Part shown: piece after piece, positions 46,704 through 58,177 of the stretch
How the letters are laid out: each line of letters starts with the position of its first letter
How positions within the stretch are numbered: the first letter of the stretch is position 1
Source of the DNA: Flammula alnicola
Lineage: Eukaryota; Basidiomycota; Agaricomycetes; Agaricales; Strophariaceae
Assembly: GCA_015499995.1 (NCBI GenBank)
Contig: JADNRV010000003.1
Location: 310,001-374,000, forward strand
DNA: 64,000 nt
Reading direction: 5' to 3'
The notes under the pieces: model-generated
What the model saw: only the letters and a program-made list of their open reading frames with translations
Told to the model about the DNA's origin: nothing
Databases searched by the model: none
Program-made: the position numbers and the translations under genes

Positions 46704-47862
46704 AATGTTGCCGCCGAAGCGAGGCGAGGCGAGGCGAGGCGGAGTGAACACTTCGAATCAGCTCGAATTTTCGAGTTGGGTCGAAGCGTCACCTCGAGGT
46801 ACTTCTAGTGGCGATGGCCGAACCTCTAAAACCTTTCGCCAATCGCCGTCACGGCGAGTCATATGGCGTGGGAAAGTGGCGAGTGCTGGCGAGTGGCGAG
46901 AGTCACAACGCGGAAATTTGACAATCTGCGGTTAGTTATTGGTATTGTACTGTGAAGTTATCTTTTAAAATGATTCAAGGGTGCGACAAGGGCATGATCG
47001 ACAAGGACCATGCTGAGTGATGGCATCAAACTGGGACCAAAAAAGGGCTTCGCCAGAGCAGCCGAAGCGGCTAAAATCATGTATAACATCGGTTTGGAGT
47101 GCGAGATGGCCAGAAAATTGCTAGTTGTGGAGGTCTTTGGTTTAATTGGTAAGAAATTGACTGCTAAACCCTGTCTATACCAGGACCTCTCGCCACCTCT
47201 CGCCACCCCATTTTTGAAATTCTTGATCGCCACCCGGCGATCGCCAGGTGGCGAGGCCTGGTGTGGCGAGATGGCGAGGTTGAGCCAACATCACTAGGTA
47301 CTTCGCGAGGTCGGTGTTCTCCGCCATCAAAACTGGCCTGATCTGAACTGACCTCGACAGGCACGCAACCCGAGAACTTGCTTGTTGAAGTTATTTGCCA
47401 GTCAAATAAAAAACATTTCTCTGTATTTTTGAGGTTTTGATGAGTCTAATCTACCGGTGACAGTTTTTTCAGATATCTGAACACAGCGCTAACACCCCGG
47501 TGGGATTTTGTACATGATGGCGTTAATTTTGCTATATTGCGTCCCTTTGATGAAAAGGTGAGGTAGGTTCTGCTCTAAAAACGATAATATAATTTCTTGG
47601 TTACTTCTAATGGTATGTATCGCGTCCAGAATAGGGGCAAAAATAAAGGGACAGAGCGTCGAAGTCGAACGCAAATTTGAAAGGCAGACGCGCGGTGCCA
47701 TCACGTGCGCGATTTGATACACTTCCAAGTTCCTCCGACTCCGAGTCGAGGTGACCTCGAACCAACTCGTTGTCATTGTCAACGAAGTGATCCGAAGTGG
47801 TGCATTTTCGAACCGAGGCGAAGTCCACCTCGAAGTCACGAATTCGCCCCGGCGACAACACT
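46704..47862. mobile_element. Non-autonomous TIR DNA transposon, 1.16 kb, 10-bp target duplication
   Basis: The 10-mer ATATGGTGCT occurs at 46694-46703 and again at 47863-47872, directly flanking inverted ends. The left end reads AATGTTGCCGCCGAAGCGA and the right end, on the reverse strand, AGTGTTGTCGCCGGGGCGA (15 of 19 positions equal). Inside the ends are short tandem units (GAGGC repeats on the left) and many GGCGAG-type words. No transposase; the longest open frame (47010-47297, 95 codons) resembles nothing. The duplication length suggests a Mutator-like origin. A truncated relative lies at 20380-20434. It is inserted just upstream of the chitinase start codon. Confidence 0.8.
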
Positions 47863-47872
47863 ATATGGTGCT

Positions 47873-48724
47873 GCTTGGGAAATATTTTAGCAGGACGTCT
47901 TTTAAATTTAGCCACTACAGGTCACTACAAGGCGCTGGCACCTACACATTTACGATGCTGTGAACTTGAGGCTCGGGCTCAGAAACTGGACATGCATCAG
48001 GTTTCTGGGGTTTATTCGGTGTTATTACATTCAACAAAGGACAAGAATACGAATGACAAAGAAATCGTGTCTCTTCTGAGTAAGTCGGTCAACTACTCCA
48101 TCGCAGTACAAAATCGTTTATATCACATTTTAAACGTAACCGCGAACCCGACTCGACATCGCAGTTTAATGCGACTATCCAGCAAGCTGCGGGCCAGTGC
48201 AGTTGAGGATCCTCGGAATGTCGGCCACCTTGAACGCCTAGCTTCTTGGCTCATTACCAGGAGAACTGAGCTGATGCAACACGGATTTATAAAGGTTTTC
48301 TTCGTATGAGGGTTAGATTCTGCTTCTTGGTCAATCCACGATTTGATATTGCTGGTGACAAGATTTGAATTGAAAAGATTTGAAAAGGGAGCCACTCCCG
48401 TCATGAACTGAAGGAATATTTCCTGTCAGAGGGCGATTGAGATAAAATGATCACCTTGACAGAACAAAATGGATGATTCATACACTTAATTTGGCTACGA
48501 AAGTTTTGCTTCCCGTCGCCAGAAATGACTTTTCAGAAAGGTCGCCCGATATTTTTATTCTCCCCAGAGTGTCGGCATTGGAGAAAAAAGCAGCATTGAC
48601 AAAGTTCCGCAAGAAATGAGCGTGTTTGGAACTGCTTTCCATGACATTTAACAAATATAATCCTGTATTTTTAAGATAAATTAGGTTAATGAGGGATATA
48701 GTATCAATAATATGAAGAAATCAA
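47873..48724. other. Intergenic, 850 bp
   Basis: A 170-codon forward open frame starts inside the transposon and runs through this stretch, but it has no recognisable domain and is not credited as a gene. The rest is the 3' flank of the J-domain gene. Confidence 0.4.
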
Positions 48725-49516
48725 CTAGGTTTTGTCTGAGGGCTTGGTGTAATCTTGCGAAAGGCGCTCCTCCTCTCTCTGTTTCTGAGTTTGGCGAATA
48801 TTCACAGATAGTTGTCGATGCCTTGTCAAGGCTTCTGCGAGCGCCTCCCTCCTTGTTGTGGCAGTTTGTACGAGGACGATAAGGATAGTCTAAGAAAATG
48901 TATAAATGAGCATCCTCGGTCAAAGAACGAGTAGTGGGGCCCACCAGTACGACTCCGATCATAATTAGTTTATCCTTTCTACTATCATCTACTGCCCCAC
49001 TGTCGTAAAGTTCTTGTCGCCTTTTTTGCATCGTCCTGTAGGCAGCCGTTGTTTGATATCGCGCTCCCGAAGTCGCCGAGGGTCTAGAACCCATGGCATC
49101 GTCGTTGAGGGGTGTCTTCCCTCTCAATATATCATAGGCAGCTGTGATTGCCTGAAAGCGAGCATGCGCGGCGTCGGGAGATGTAGAGATACCGACTTTG
49201 TCTGGATGATAGAGTCGTACAAGGTCAAAATCTGCGAAAAATAGGCGATTCAATATTTGCGTATAACACAAAGACTGCTAAAGGAGGCACATCGGGCTTT
49301 TATGTCTGACTCTGTAGCATTGTGAGGAAGATGAAATAGCTGATGAGGGGTTGGATTTCGATGAGTTGGATAAGGAAAGGGATTATCCGTCTGTTTCGTG
49401 GAAGATGAAGATGCCTGAGTAGATGTCTGAAGCTGCCTTCTTGATAACCTTGCAAATTGGCGACAATGAACTTGGATGCTCCACCACCGAATGTTTGTTG
49501 ATAATACCCGCGACAT
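48725..49516 (-). CDS. J-domain (DnaJ/Hsp40) protein with C-terminal membrane anchor, probably mitochondrial
   Basis: Three exons (49516-49291, 49231-48945, 48889-48725) give 225 aa with frame closure. The chosen Met begins an arginine-rich, acid-free segment (MSRVLSTNIRWWSIQVHCRQ) suited to mitochondrial import. The J domain follows: PHQLFHLPHNATESDIKARY, then LVRLYHPDKVGISTS with the HPD tripeptide that stimulates Hsp70, and ARFQAITAAYDILRG. A hydrophobic span (KLIMIGVVLTILIVLVQTAT), created across the second exon junction, precedes a basic/charged tail. No Gly/Phe or zinc domains, so a type C J protein. The partner is presumably a mitochondrial or membrane-associated Hsp70. Open frame continues upstream of the chosen start. 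Confidence 0.82.
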
Positions 49517-49894
49517 CGAGATTGTTTCAGTGATAACAGTATATATGAGGAGAACACCGACGCGGTTGCCAGTTGGTGAACAGAATTTTGAAAAGCAGCT
49601 GCAGTTCACTGACAGTTCAGTGATGGGCGCCTAGCTAGTCACGTGTACGTTGGGCTCCGGAATGTTCCGTGCCGGTTCCATATAAAGCACCGGGCCGAGA
49701 AAAAGTGCGGTTCAAACTTCAATATTTCAATCGTTTTCAAAGTGCCCGCGTCTCCTGACAAGCTCGTCGCTCGAATCACAAGTACAAATTTATTTGGAAA
49801 ATTATATGCCGCACAATGAACGAAATCTTATTTACCGAGCGAAGTGTGTGCGAGTCGCGTACATGTTGGGTGAAATATGCCAGTACTTCCAGAG

Positions 49895-50590
49895 AGTGAA
49901 TGCTATTCACCCAGCAGATTCTCCGCAACACGTGACTGATGGTTATGAAAGCATTTTCCCATCAGCCAACGTTGGACTTCAAAAAAAAATCTCTTTCTTT
50001 GCGGAAATTTCCGACTGAGCTCGCTGTCGTCGTTGTCGACGGAACAACATCTACAATTTGTCTGTAATGTCTTTTAATTTTTCCCTCAATTCACTGTATG
50101 TATAAATTTAGCTTCTGCACCTATTTTAGATAGAAACTCGAGGTTTCCAACTCTGGAAATGATCTTTACCATAAATTAACCATGACTATGGCCAGGTAAA
50201 TACATAGCATCAAGTCCACATCAGGTACCAGCGCCAGAAAGTTATTAAACACATAGATTATCAGTAATTCACAGGTTTCTGAGAATTTATCAACAAATTT
50301 CGAGGTAAGGGCCATACTCAGGATGCATAAATTGCGTAGGAACTTCAAGGAAGTGGTTGGCAGATTACCACTAATAGCTATTATTCAATTGTATCTATCG
50401 CTCAGCCCTTAATGTGATGCAGATGAGAATTCAGAGATTTTGCATCGACAACAACGACGACGACAGTGAACAGTCGGAAATTTCCGCAAAGAGAGAGATT
50501 TTGGTTGGTCCAAAGTTGGCTGATGGGAAAATTCTTGCATAACCATCAGTCACGTGTTGCGGAGAATCTGCTGGGTGAATAGCATTCACT
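49895..50590. mobile_element. MITE with about 150-bp TIRs, 696 bp, 9-bp target duplication
   Basis: The element begins AGTGAATGCTATTCACCCAG and its other end is the reverse complement of the same sequence. The match continues inward for about 150 bp with few mismatches (GATTCTCCGCAACACGTGAC, then TGATGGTTATG, later TCTTTGCGGAAATTTCCGAC). The 9-mer CTTCCAGAG flanks it at 49886-49894 and 50591-50599. The central 390 bp have no gene. Long TIRs with a 9-bp duplication indicate a Mutator-like MITE. The left duplication and ends are intact, suggesting a fairly young insertion. Located between the J-domain gene and glycosyltransferase copy D. Confidence 0.88.
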
Positions 50591-50862
50591 CTTCCAGAGC
50601 GGCATGGAGGTCTAGCGTTGCAGTATAGCGTTCTGTGAGCTAAGTCAAACAAATATGCCCTGCAGGGGTCAACGGAAGTTGGAGCCAGGACCACAGCAGG
50701 CAACTAGAAGGGGTCCGTAATCCCTAGCATTACTCCAAGTCCTCTCGATTCCACACATCTACGAGTATAGCATGAGAGAGATTGACAATCTTCACCCAAA
50801 AGGTAAATGGAAACCAGGGTAATAAGCTAATAATTTTAACGCATACTATTACAATGCTGTAG

Positions 50863-52586
50863 CTAGGCATTTCGCGAGGGGCGCTTCGAATTGAAGTCCG
50901 ATTCCTGTCTATCCGGCCGCGCTATAAGAATGGCGGGCCCTTTGTTCCAATCTTCAACCCTCCGCGAACTGACAAGACTGAACGTGGAATCCTCGGTGCC
51001 GATAAATCCAGAAGCCATGCTCTGGGCGACGATGTCCACTATGGGAGGGTACCATTCACCATAGCGTTCTTCTGTCCCCTCCGCCATGTGGTCGAAGTGT
51101 ACCCAGCCGATTTCTCTAACTTCGTCCCAAAAGTCTGGATCTTTTTCATCTGCACTTCGATTAAAACTCGAGGTTGATGACAGAAGAACGCGACTTACCG
51201 GACATCACAAGAACCTGAGTGATTTCTATATTATTTTTGTCGCGTATTTCTTGCTTCATGGCGTTGACTTTCCTTTCAAAGGTTCCAAGAGGAATTAAGC
51301 AATTCCCAGGTGTGTCATAGCATTGACGTGCAAAATCGCCTCGTCGCATATGAATGGCGATGAACTGAGCGTTAAAATTAGATGAAACGGTAAGAAATAT
51401 GGTGCAAAACGACGTACTGGCGGTATAGTATCGTCCTCTGTTCGCGAAAAAACTCGCCGTAAATAGTCTTTAACGAGCGTAACGAGATCATCTGTGAAAT
51501 GTAAATGTGTTCCGACAAAATTCCATGCTGGCGACCATGAAAACCTCCATTCATATAGTTCAGGGCTTGACGTGGCATAGTACAAGTGATCGAAGCATGT
51601 CATCTGTTCATCGGGGGGAAGTTTGTGACCAAGAGGCGAAGCCTCCATCAAAGGATAGTGTCCATTAGGAGGAGGGAGAGGGCTTCTGGGAAAGATATAT
51701 CGAACGACACTGTTGAACTCGAGGAAGTCGTCCTGTCCGTCGTCTGGATTGTGACGGGCCTGCCTAGGAGCTCTTGTATATGATATATCGAGCCTTATGT
51801 TATCCACTACTGACTTGACTCTTGATGGGCGAGGATCATTCTCATGCCGACCTGACCAACATCCTAGCTGTTCGCGCTCTAAGGCTTGCGGAGGCTCGAC
51901 TGACGTCGCTGAAGGCAAGTGCTTCACGTCCAACCATTCGAGAAGGGGTTGATGCATCTCTTTTCGTGCGCGCGTGAGATTAAAGATACGTCCAAAGGGA
52001 AGCGCTCCTGCGTCATAGGCTTTGGAAATATTATCAATGAGCAAAGGATCTTTTCAAGGAGGCAAAACATACAGATGTGGTGGTCGGGTCCAAATGGCGG
52101 GATAATGGGCACTCTCTGCGAGATTATTCCCAGGAAGATCATGTTAACCTGCATATGCATATGCCGATTAATTCATACAGGAAAGAAGAGTCTCCAGTGC
52201 GACGGACATAGCTCATAAATTGGTTCGCTTTGAAGTTTCCGAGAGTCAATAACTAGCGAAGTAATGGTTAGGTTATCTTACTGAATCCGGCATTCGACCA
52301 CGCCGTTATGTAGTATTTATCGGCGTGAAGGTTGTCTGGATGGCCAAGTTTAGTGATAAAAGTCATATTCGGGACTAGGAAAACCTTACTTACCTCGAAA
52401 TTTTTCGGTAGGGGGCCCTTTCAAAAAACGAGAGGAGTCCCATTCCGCGAGAGTGTTTGCAACCTCCATATGATGGGCGATATTACCAAGTTCCCAGCGA
52501 TCTCGCGTCCCACTTTTTGAAAACAAAGAAAGGCCAGCTACACAGAGGATGGCCAACCCAGCGGCCCATTTAACGCGAGGCAACAT
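50863..52586 (-). CDS. O-fucosyltransferase-like glycosyltransferase, copy D
   Basis: Same family and exon plan as copies A and B in the 14.5-18.5 kb array, on the opposite strand and more than 30 kb away. A signal anchor (WAAGLAILCVAGLSLF) follows a very short tail when the Met at 52586 is used; an in-frame Met at 52634 would add 16 residues. Motifs: DNLHADKYYITAWSNAGF and NQFMSYVNMIFLGI from small exons, IPPFGPDHH, TCFDHLYYATSS, FIAIHMRRGDF, YGEWYPPIVDIVAQS and GTEDSTFSLVSSRR. All the acidic and arginine positions seen in copy A are present, so it should be active. It is more diverged in the central exon and has a longer C-terminal tail. A Golgi/ER type II glycosyltransferase using GDP-fucose is inferred from the superfamily. 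Confidence 0.8.
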
Positions 52587-52634
52587 GAAGGGAGGGATAG
52601 AAATGCAAACACCGACAACTCGTGCCTCACGCAT

Positions 52635-53067
52635 AAATTAAAGGCGTATTTTTGAAATTTAAGTCTCCCCTGAAAGCCATAGAGTCTGACAACGACTCCG
52701 ATGCCCATTGATTATCTCTGATAGCGAGAACAGGAACAGGAACAATGCATCACCGTCCGATGGACCGGGGCTGAACGTTGTGCGAACGAGGGCCCTGTTA
52801 TTTCGAGACTGCCTACAATTTATAACATTTGGTTGAGGTGTCGATTTGGTACCATTACCTGAACCTGGACCAGGATTACTTTGGCGTTAGAGGAAGCAGA
52901 TCATACTAGGGTGAGATAGAGTCGAACAAACACTGGCAGTACTGTTTTAACTTCAACTTTTCGTGTGCAAGGGACCCTGACTAATCCCGCATCAACTCAG
53001 CATCTCGACAGACAGCGTTCAGGGACAGAAGCTAACTTGGTACTTAGCAGAACGTCATTTATAGACC
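52635..53067. other. Intergenic, 430 bp between copy D and the helicase transposon
   Basis: Promoter region of glycosyltransferase copy D up to the left inverted repeat of the helicase/DUF6589 element. Nothing further recognised. Confidence 0.45.
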
Positions 53068-53206
53068 AGCACCCCCAGTCCAAGCACCTAGTCTCGGACC
53101 AGCTATCTTAACAGTCCCAATTTGGCGGGCCTGCTAAGAGAGTCTGGGACACTTCCAACCAAAGAACCGGGACTTTGCCTTACGCAAATTCCCGGACTTA
53201 TGTAAG
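53068..53206 (+). repeat. Left TIR of the helicase/DUF6589 element
   Basis: Inverted copy of 58178-58334. Ends about 120 bp before the helicase start codon, so the helicase promoter is largely TIR plus a pyrimidine-rich leader. Confidence 0.8.
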
Positions 53207-53327
53207 CTTTTAGGATATGTTTTCCGAGCGCGCCGTCTTCCTTTTCCCCCATTCCTCGACGCGTCTGCCCTCTTTCTTTCATTTTCTTTAGCTTACTATC
53301 TATATATTTCTATTCTACAATCTTCTA

Positions 53328-55493
53328 ATGTCCGAAAACATGCGTTCCCAGCTGGTCTGGCCCCCTACTCGTCAACATCGCCCTCGCCAGTTACCTCTCA
53401 CACCCATCACAGGCAACACGCTCAACGCCCCACTCCTCACGCCGGGCGTTTCTGTTTCTACTCCAACAACCCCTTCCGGCTCTCAATCTCTCTCAACGTC
53501 TGCACCATTGTCACTTCCGGACCGACAGCCAAAGAAGCAGAGGCGCAATGGTTACGAGGTCACGCCTCAAGCCCCGGGATACACGCCTTATTCCCTCTCC
53601 AGCCGAGGTCGTCCTACGCGCGCTGCTTTCGCCGTTGGAGAAGTTCTATCTATCCAACCTCTGAAACCTCTAACGGAGGAAAGATGGAATGAACTTGCGC
53701 TGGAGGCAGGTGTTTTGAAGGCCGGGTCGAGACTTCATCCATATCAGATGGAGTCGGCGAATTTCATACTTGGGCGCTCGGGGGATCTAGTTGTTATCGC
53801 TCCAACAGGGATGGGGAAGTCTACGGTCTGGGACCTTCCATTGCTAGTGCAACCAGGGAGTATCTCTCTGGTTCTGGTGCCGTTTACAACTCTTGGTGAT
53901 CAGGGAGAGGAGAGGTGAAATTGTTCTCGTCACATACATACATGTACTTAAACTTTTCTGTATCTTAGACACACAAATTCATCTCTTCCTTCGGTTTTCA
54001 TATCAGCTGAGAAGAAAAGCGAGGGGATTCTGATAGGCGCTGCTCAGGGCGACTTTCGTCTCATCTTCGCATGTCCTGAAATGTTGGAAACACCTGCGTT
54101 TGCAAGAGTTCTGTTCTCTGACGTGTTTAGATTGAGATTATCTGCGGTTTACATTGACGAGGCCCACTGCGTACACGAACACAATTCTTGGCGGCCTGCT
54201 TATACTCGACTCCATAAACTCCGTGAAATTATCAGAGAGGATGTTCCCATTGTAGCGCTCTCTGCAACTCTGCCAGATCGATATCGGAAATCTCTCGTTC
54301 TCTATGCGGGCCTCAAAACCGAATACAGACTGATCAATCTTGGAAACTTTCACCCAGAGCTCTCGGTTGTTGCCATGAATATGGAACACGACTCGTCCTC
54401 ATTCCTCGATCTCGCTTTTACCTTGCGGCTTGGAACCACGTCGTCTTCGGATATTGACGAAACCTTGATCTATTCTGATGATATTGATCTGCTTACGGAT
54501 ATGTATTGGTGGTACTATACGCGCCTCGCCTCGATGAGTCTCCCAGCAAGCTTGCTGGACATACTACACGCTGGCCTCTCGAAAGATCACCAACTAAAGT
54601 CTGTCGAAGATTTCAAGGCTGGTCGTACAAAGATCCTTCTAGGGACGGACAAGATTGGCGCTGGAGTTGACTTTCCGAAGGTTCGATGGGTGATTCAGTA
54701 CCGGTGCCGTGGAATAACTCTGGTTCAATGGGAACAAAGACGGGGTCGAGGTGGACGGAGACAAGGCGATATATCTACTGGGATCCTCATGGTGGAGAAG
54801 TCAATGGCAGCCGGCGGCGATTTAACTGTCGACAAACCTGGATTTGAAGATCCCGCACTTCTTGATCTGATCTATTCAACAACACTTCCTTTTCCTCTCA
54901 GCTGTTGCGACATTGTCATTGATAAATGGCTTGAAAATCCTCCTCGAGTTTCACCTTCACCGTTGCGCCCTAACGGATGTTGCGGAAACTGTCTTCCCAC
55001 TTTATTACCTGGAAAAGAGCGCCAGTTCATTGCATATAATCCATTGAGTAGCTCATCTAGCGCACTCCCAGTTCCTCGGCTGCTTGACTCGGAGAAAAAG
55101 AAGATCTTTGTTGCGCTGGTCGAATGGCGTGACACGATATGGCGTACAGACGGGTGGAAGGAAAAATGGCCTTGTTATGGACCCCAGGACATTCTTCCCA
55201 ACTTGGACTTGGATGAGGTTGCAAAGCACGCCCGTACCATTCTCTCTGGAGATGAGCTTGTCAGAAAACTCCACACTATTCATGCATTGGCTCTTGGACT
55301 CCCTCTTTTTTGCGAAGTCAAGCGGATTCTTGCTGATATATGCATTGAAACTACTCCACCACTTCAACTCGAGGTTGATACATCATCGCGGATTCCGCCA
55401 GCTATAATATTGGAGCCAACTACTTCACAGAAGCGTAAGAGGAATCCAAAGCCAACCAAACTGGCCCCATATGAAACACTAATTGACTTGTAA
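53328..55493 (+). CDS. RecQ-like DEAH-box DNA helicase inside the TIR element
   Basis: Two exons (53328-53914, 53969-55493) give 703 aa. About 120 N-terminal residues are Pro/Ser/Thr-rich. The helicase core follows: RLHPYQMESANFIL (Q-motif-like), VVIAPTGMGKST (Walker A), VLVPFTTLGDQ (Ia), AVYIDEAHCVHEHNSWRPAY (DEAH, RecQ-type), IVALSATLPD (III), ILHAGLSKDHQ (IV), KILLGTDKIGAGVDFPKVRW (V) and QWEQRRGRGGR (VI). Cysteines in SCCDIV and GCCGNCLP recall the RecQ zinc-binding part. It would be an ATP-dependent 3'-5' DNA helicase. Its stop codon TAA (55491-55493) touches the stop of the convergent DUF6589-like gene. As it lies within TIRs it is inferred to serve the element rather than the host. Confidence 0.88.
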
Positions 55494-58091
55494 TTATTCT
55501 ACATCAATACTATCTGCTGTACTCATAACGACATCTCTAATTTCGTCACTCTCTTCGTTGACAATTCGTTCAATGTACCGTCGATCACGGCCGCCAATGA
55601 GTTCCGAGTCATCTCTTGCTTCAACTTGTTGAATATTGTCAGGATTTTCTTGGGCTTCCCGTGTTCGAAGCCGGAGTTTATGTCGAGACAAATGCTTTGC
55701 GTGTCCGCCATCTAGACCGGAAAGCCTCTGTTGGCCGTATCGATAAAGATCAATAACAGCATGCTCCGATTTTTTGTCTTTCGAAAAATCAAATATACCA
55801 TTCTTGACGAAATGGTTGACAAGAATTTCCGCGTCCTTGTGTTGGGAAACCTTTGCGTGGTGCTGATTTTGATCTTCAATCCCGAGATCGTGATAAAGCT
55901 GGTCCGTAAGTTTACCGATATGTCCAAGCGCAGGTGTTGACTTTTCTAAGCTTTCTGGGGTGGCATTTACACCATGTGCGTGAGCCTTGATGTCGTCATT
56001 CAAGTGCTCGCACCGGATATCGGCCTCCTTGAAATTTCCAGGTTTCCCAGTGCTGTTGACAAGCATTCCATTGAAGGCTACCTGCGCTGAATCGCTTGGC
56101 CAATCGTGCTCCATATTATGAAGAAGCTCCATGAACTCGTTAGCGTAGTTGAAGCTACCCCCAGCGTAGAACATAGGTGTCCAGAAGCGAACTATTCGGT
56201 GGATTCGCGTTGGATGCCCATGTTTAATTGCATGACGCATCTCTCGAAGAAGCATGAGGTCATGCATAAGAAGAACTGCATGTCCAGAATTCGTGTTTCC
56301 TGCTATGGTTTTGATGCCGTCGGCCTCTAGTCGGTTCATAGAAGGGATGAGGAATTTATCCGAAATTGAAGAGCACAAGATGGAGAATTTATCGAGAGAT
56401 TCGGCGCTATATGTCACCCAGTCTGATGCACAGGTTAAACCTAGGATCGTCATGGCGGCCTTTATTACAAGACCACGGAGTATGACGTCAAAGAAACGGA
56501 GCCAAGCGTAGTAGTCAATTTTCTTCAAGTTAAGCCCAGATCGATTTGGTAGTTTATCGCGAAGGGTGATAAGACTGACAGCATCCGCAGAAGTGCCGCC
56601 CCAAGCGTTACGCCCGATATTGTCAATGTAATTCAAACACGAATGCATAAGCCCATTCGTCATTGTAAATGGAGTGAGTCGGTCAATAGAATGCGGTGAC
56701 CGATCCACAGCGCGCTGGTCTTGAGCTGCACGGTCACGAACAGTTGTAAGCCTGTCTCCAATGACAAAAAACATGACGCGCTCAAAAATAGGGACCGGCA
56801 GACGAAGAACTTCGAGAAAATAATGTCGTAGGACAATCATGTTGCCTCTAGTCGAGCCTTGTTCTTGATCAAATGTAGGTAGGCAGTATTCCTCGGTGAC
56901 GGACGGTGTAATCCGTTTAGGATCCTCAAAGTCTGGGAGAGAGGAGCGGAAGTGATGAAAACATTTGACCTCCTCAGATAAGATGTACTGCATATGGAGG
57001 ATAGCGTTCGACCGGAAGGCCGTGACATCTTCTGGAGTTGGTGAGATTTCGTTTAATGCACGGGCAGGAGGAATGCTATGCCGTGTTCCGAAGGTAGCTG
57101 AAAAGCGAGCCCGACTTGCAATGTGGCCAGCGGGTAGTGCGCCATGAGGAAGTACTAGAAGGATTGCAGAAACTTCGTCATGGGTAACATTGCCGTGTGC
57201 TGCTGTCGCTTCCCAAGCACGAGATACCCAATTGAAATTGTCGTACAAAAAGGCTTTAATCTTTGATTCATCTGCTGCTGCTGTTCGCGCCATCCGAAGT
57301 GCGTCGCGGCTAAGAGCTTTGAGTCCTTTGAGAAGGAATGGATACGACGAGGATATTCCGTAATGATTGAAGACTTGGTGGACGCGCTTGTGAACACGGT
57401 TATCCCAGAGAACGAGCCCGTTGATTACACTGTGGTAGTTCGTACGTCGGCTTCGAAGATTCAGAACCATGGAGGTGACGAGAGTACGACCCTACGAATT
57501 CTCCTCCATTAAAACAGTTATACAAGGCAGTAAAATATCTCAACTCACTGGAGCAGTTTCTCGTACTCGCACTTTCATTTCCTCTGTTAGGTTCTCCTCG
57601 TCGCCATCTTTCCCAATGATTCCCTTCAGAAGACGTTGGAATTGCGGGGTTACACGCATGTAGCGTGAATTCAGATCGTCGAGCTTGAATTCTTCGAGCA
57701 GCGACACCGAAACCTGGTCTGCTGAGAGACGCAGAAAGTTGGCATCGTCTTGATGGGGTCCCCGCGAGGCTCTATCCGTCAAAAAACTAAACTCCTGACG
57801 GCAGGCCTTGGTTGCCTTCTTCATCACCCATTCCAGCATCTCTTCGCTCGGTATCTTCTTTGCCCATTCATCCATGACCCCACAGGCTCTTCCACTTGTG
57901 AGGAATGTATTTGCCGACCTTTGAATGTCACCATCTTGTGAAGTGAATACTGTTTCCAGAAATTGTCGAAGTGAGAAGTAACTGCATTTATCGGCCATGT
58001 AGCGAAGAACATCCTTGGCTTTCTCAGTATCAGATCGACGTGGCTGTCTTTGGGAAGCAGGAGGATTTGGGCAAAGGTTTTCTTGATTCAT
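55494..58091 (-). CDS. DUF6589-like protein inside the TIR element (candidate transposase)
   Basis: Two exons (58091-57549, 57491-55494) joined by a GTGAGT...CGTAG intron give 846 aa; a Met four codons further upstream is an alternative start. The sequence resembles the large basidiomycete family DUF6589. The N-terminal exon is helical (KAKDVLRYMADKCSYFSLRQ). The body has LVTSMVLNLRSRRTNYHSVI and a region like the family core: FFVIGDRLTTVRDRAAQDQR, GLMHSCLNYIDNIG, HAVLLMHDLMLLREM, FNYANEFMELLHNM, GMLVNSTGKPGNFKEADIRC and EHLNDDIKAHAH. Conserved acidic residues in GDRLT, MHDLM and NEFMELL could be catalytic, but I cannot assign a fold. A Lys/Arg-rich stretch (HKLRLRTREAQE) is near the C-terminus. 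No biochemical role is established; its place within TIRs suggests a transposase. Confidence 0.7.
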
Positions 58092-58177
58092 TGCTATATA
58101 CACAGGTAGAGGTAAGGAAATAGGGTATGCAGAATGAAGAGAAGAGGAATGCGTCGCGATGGAAAGTTCGCGTTCAC

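Noticed and set aside
47797..48309. 170-codon forward open frame as a gene
   Set aside because: It starts inside the transposon at 46.7-47.9 kb and crosses its border and target duplication; no domain or splice-supported extension.
8143..52586. A coordinated cell-wall gene cluster (chitin synthase, glycosyltransferases, chitinase)
   Set aside because: The genes are separated by tens of kilobases of unrelated genes and mobile elements and lie on both strands; no shared regulatory motif was seen.
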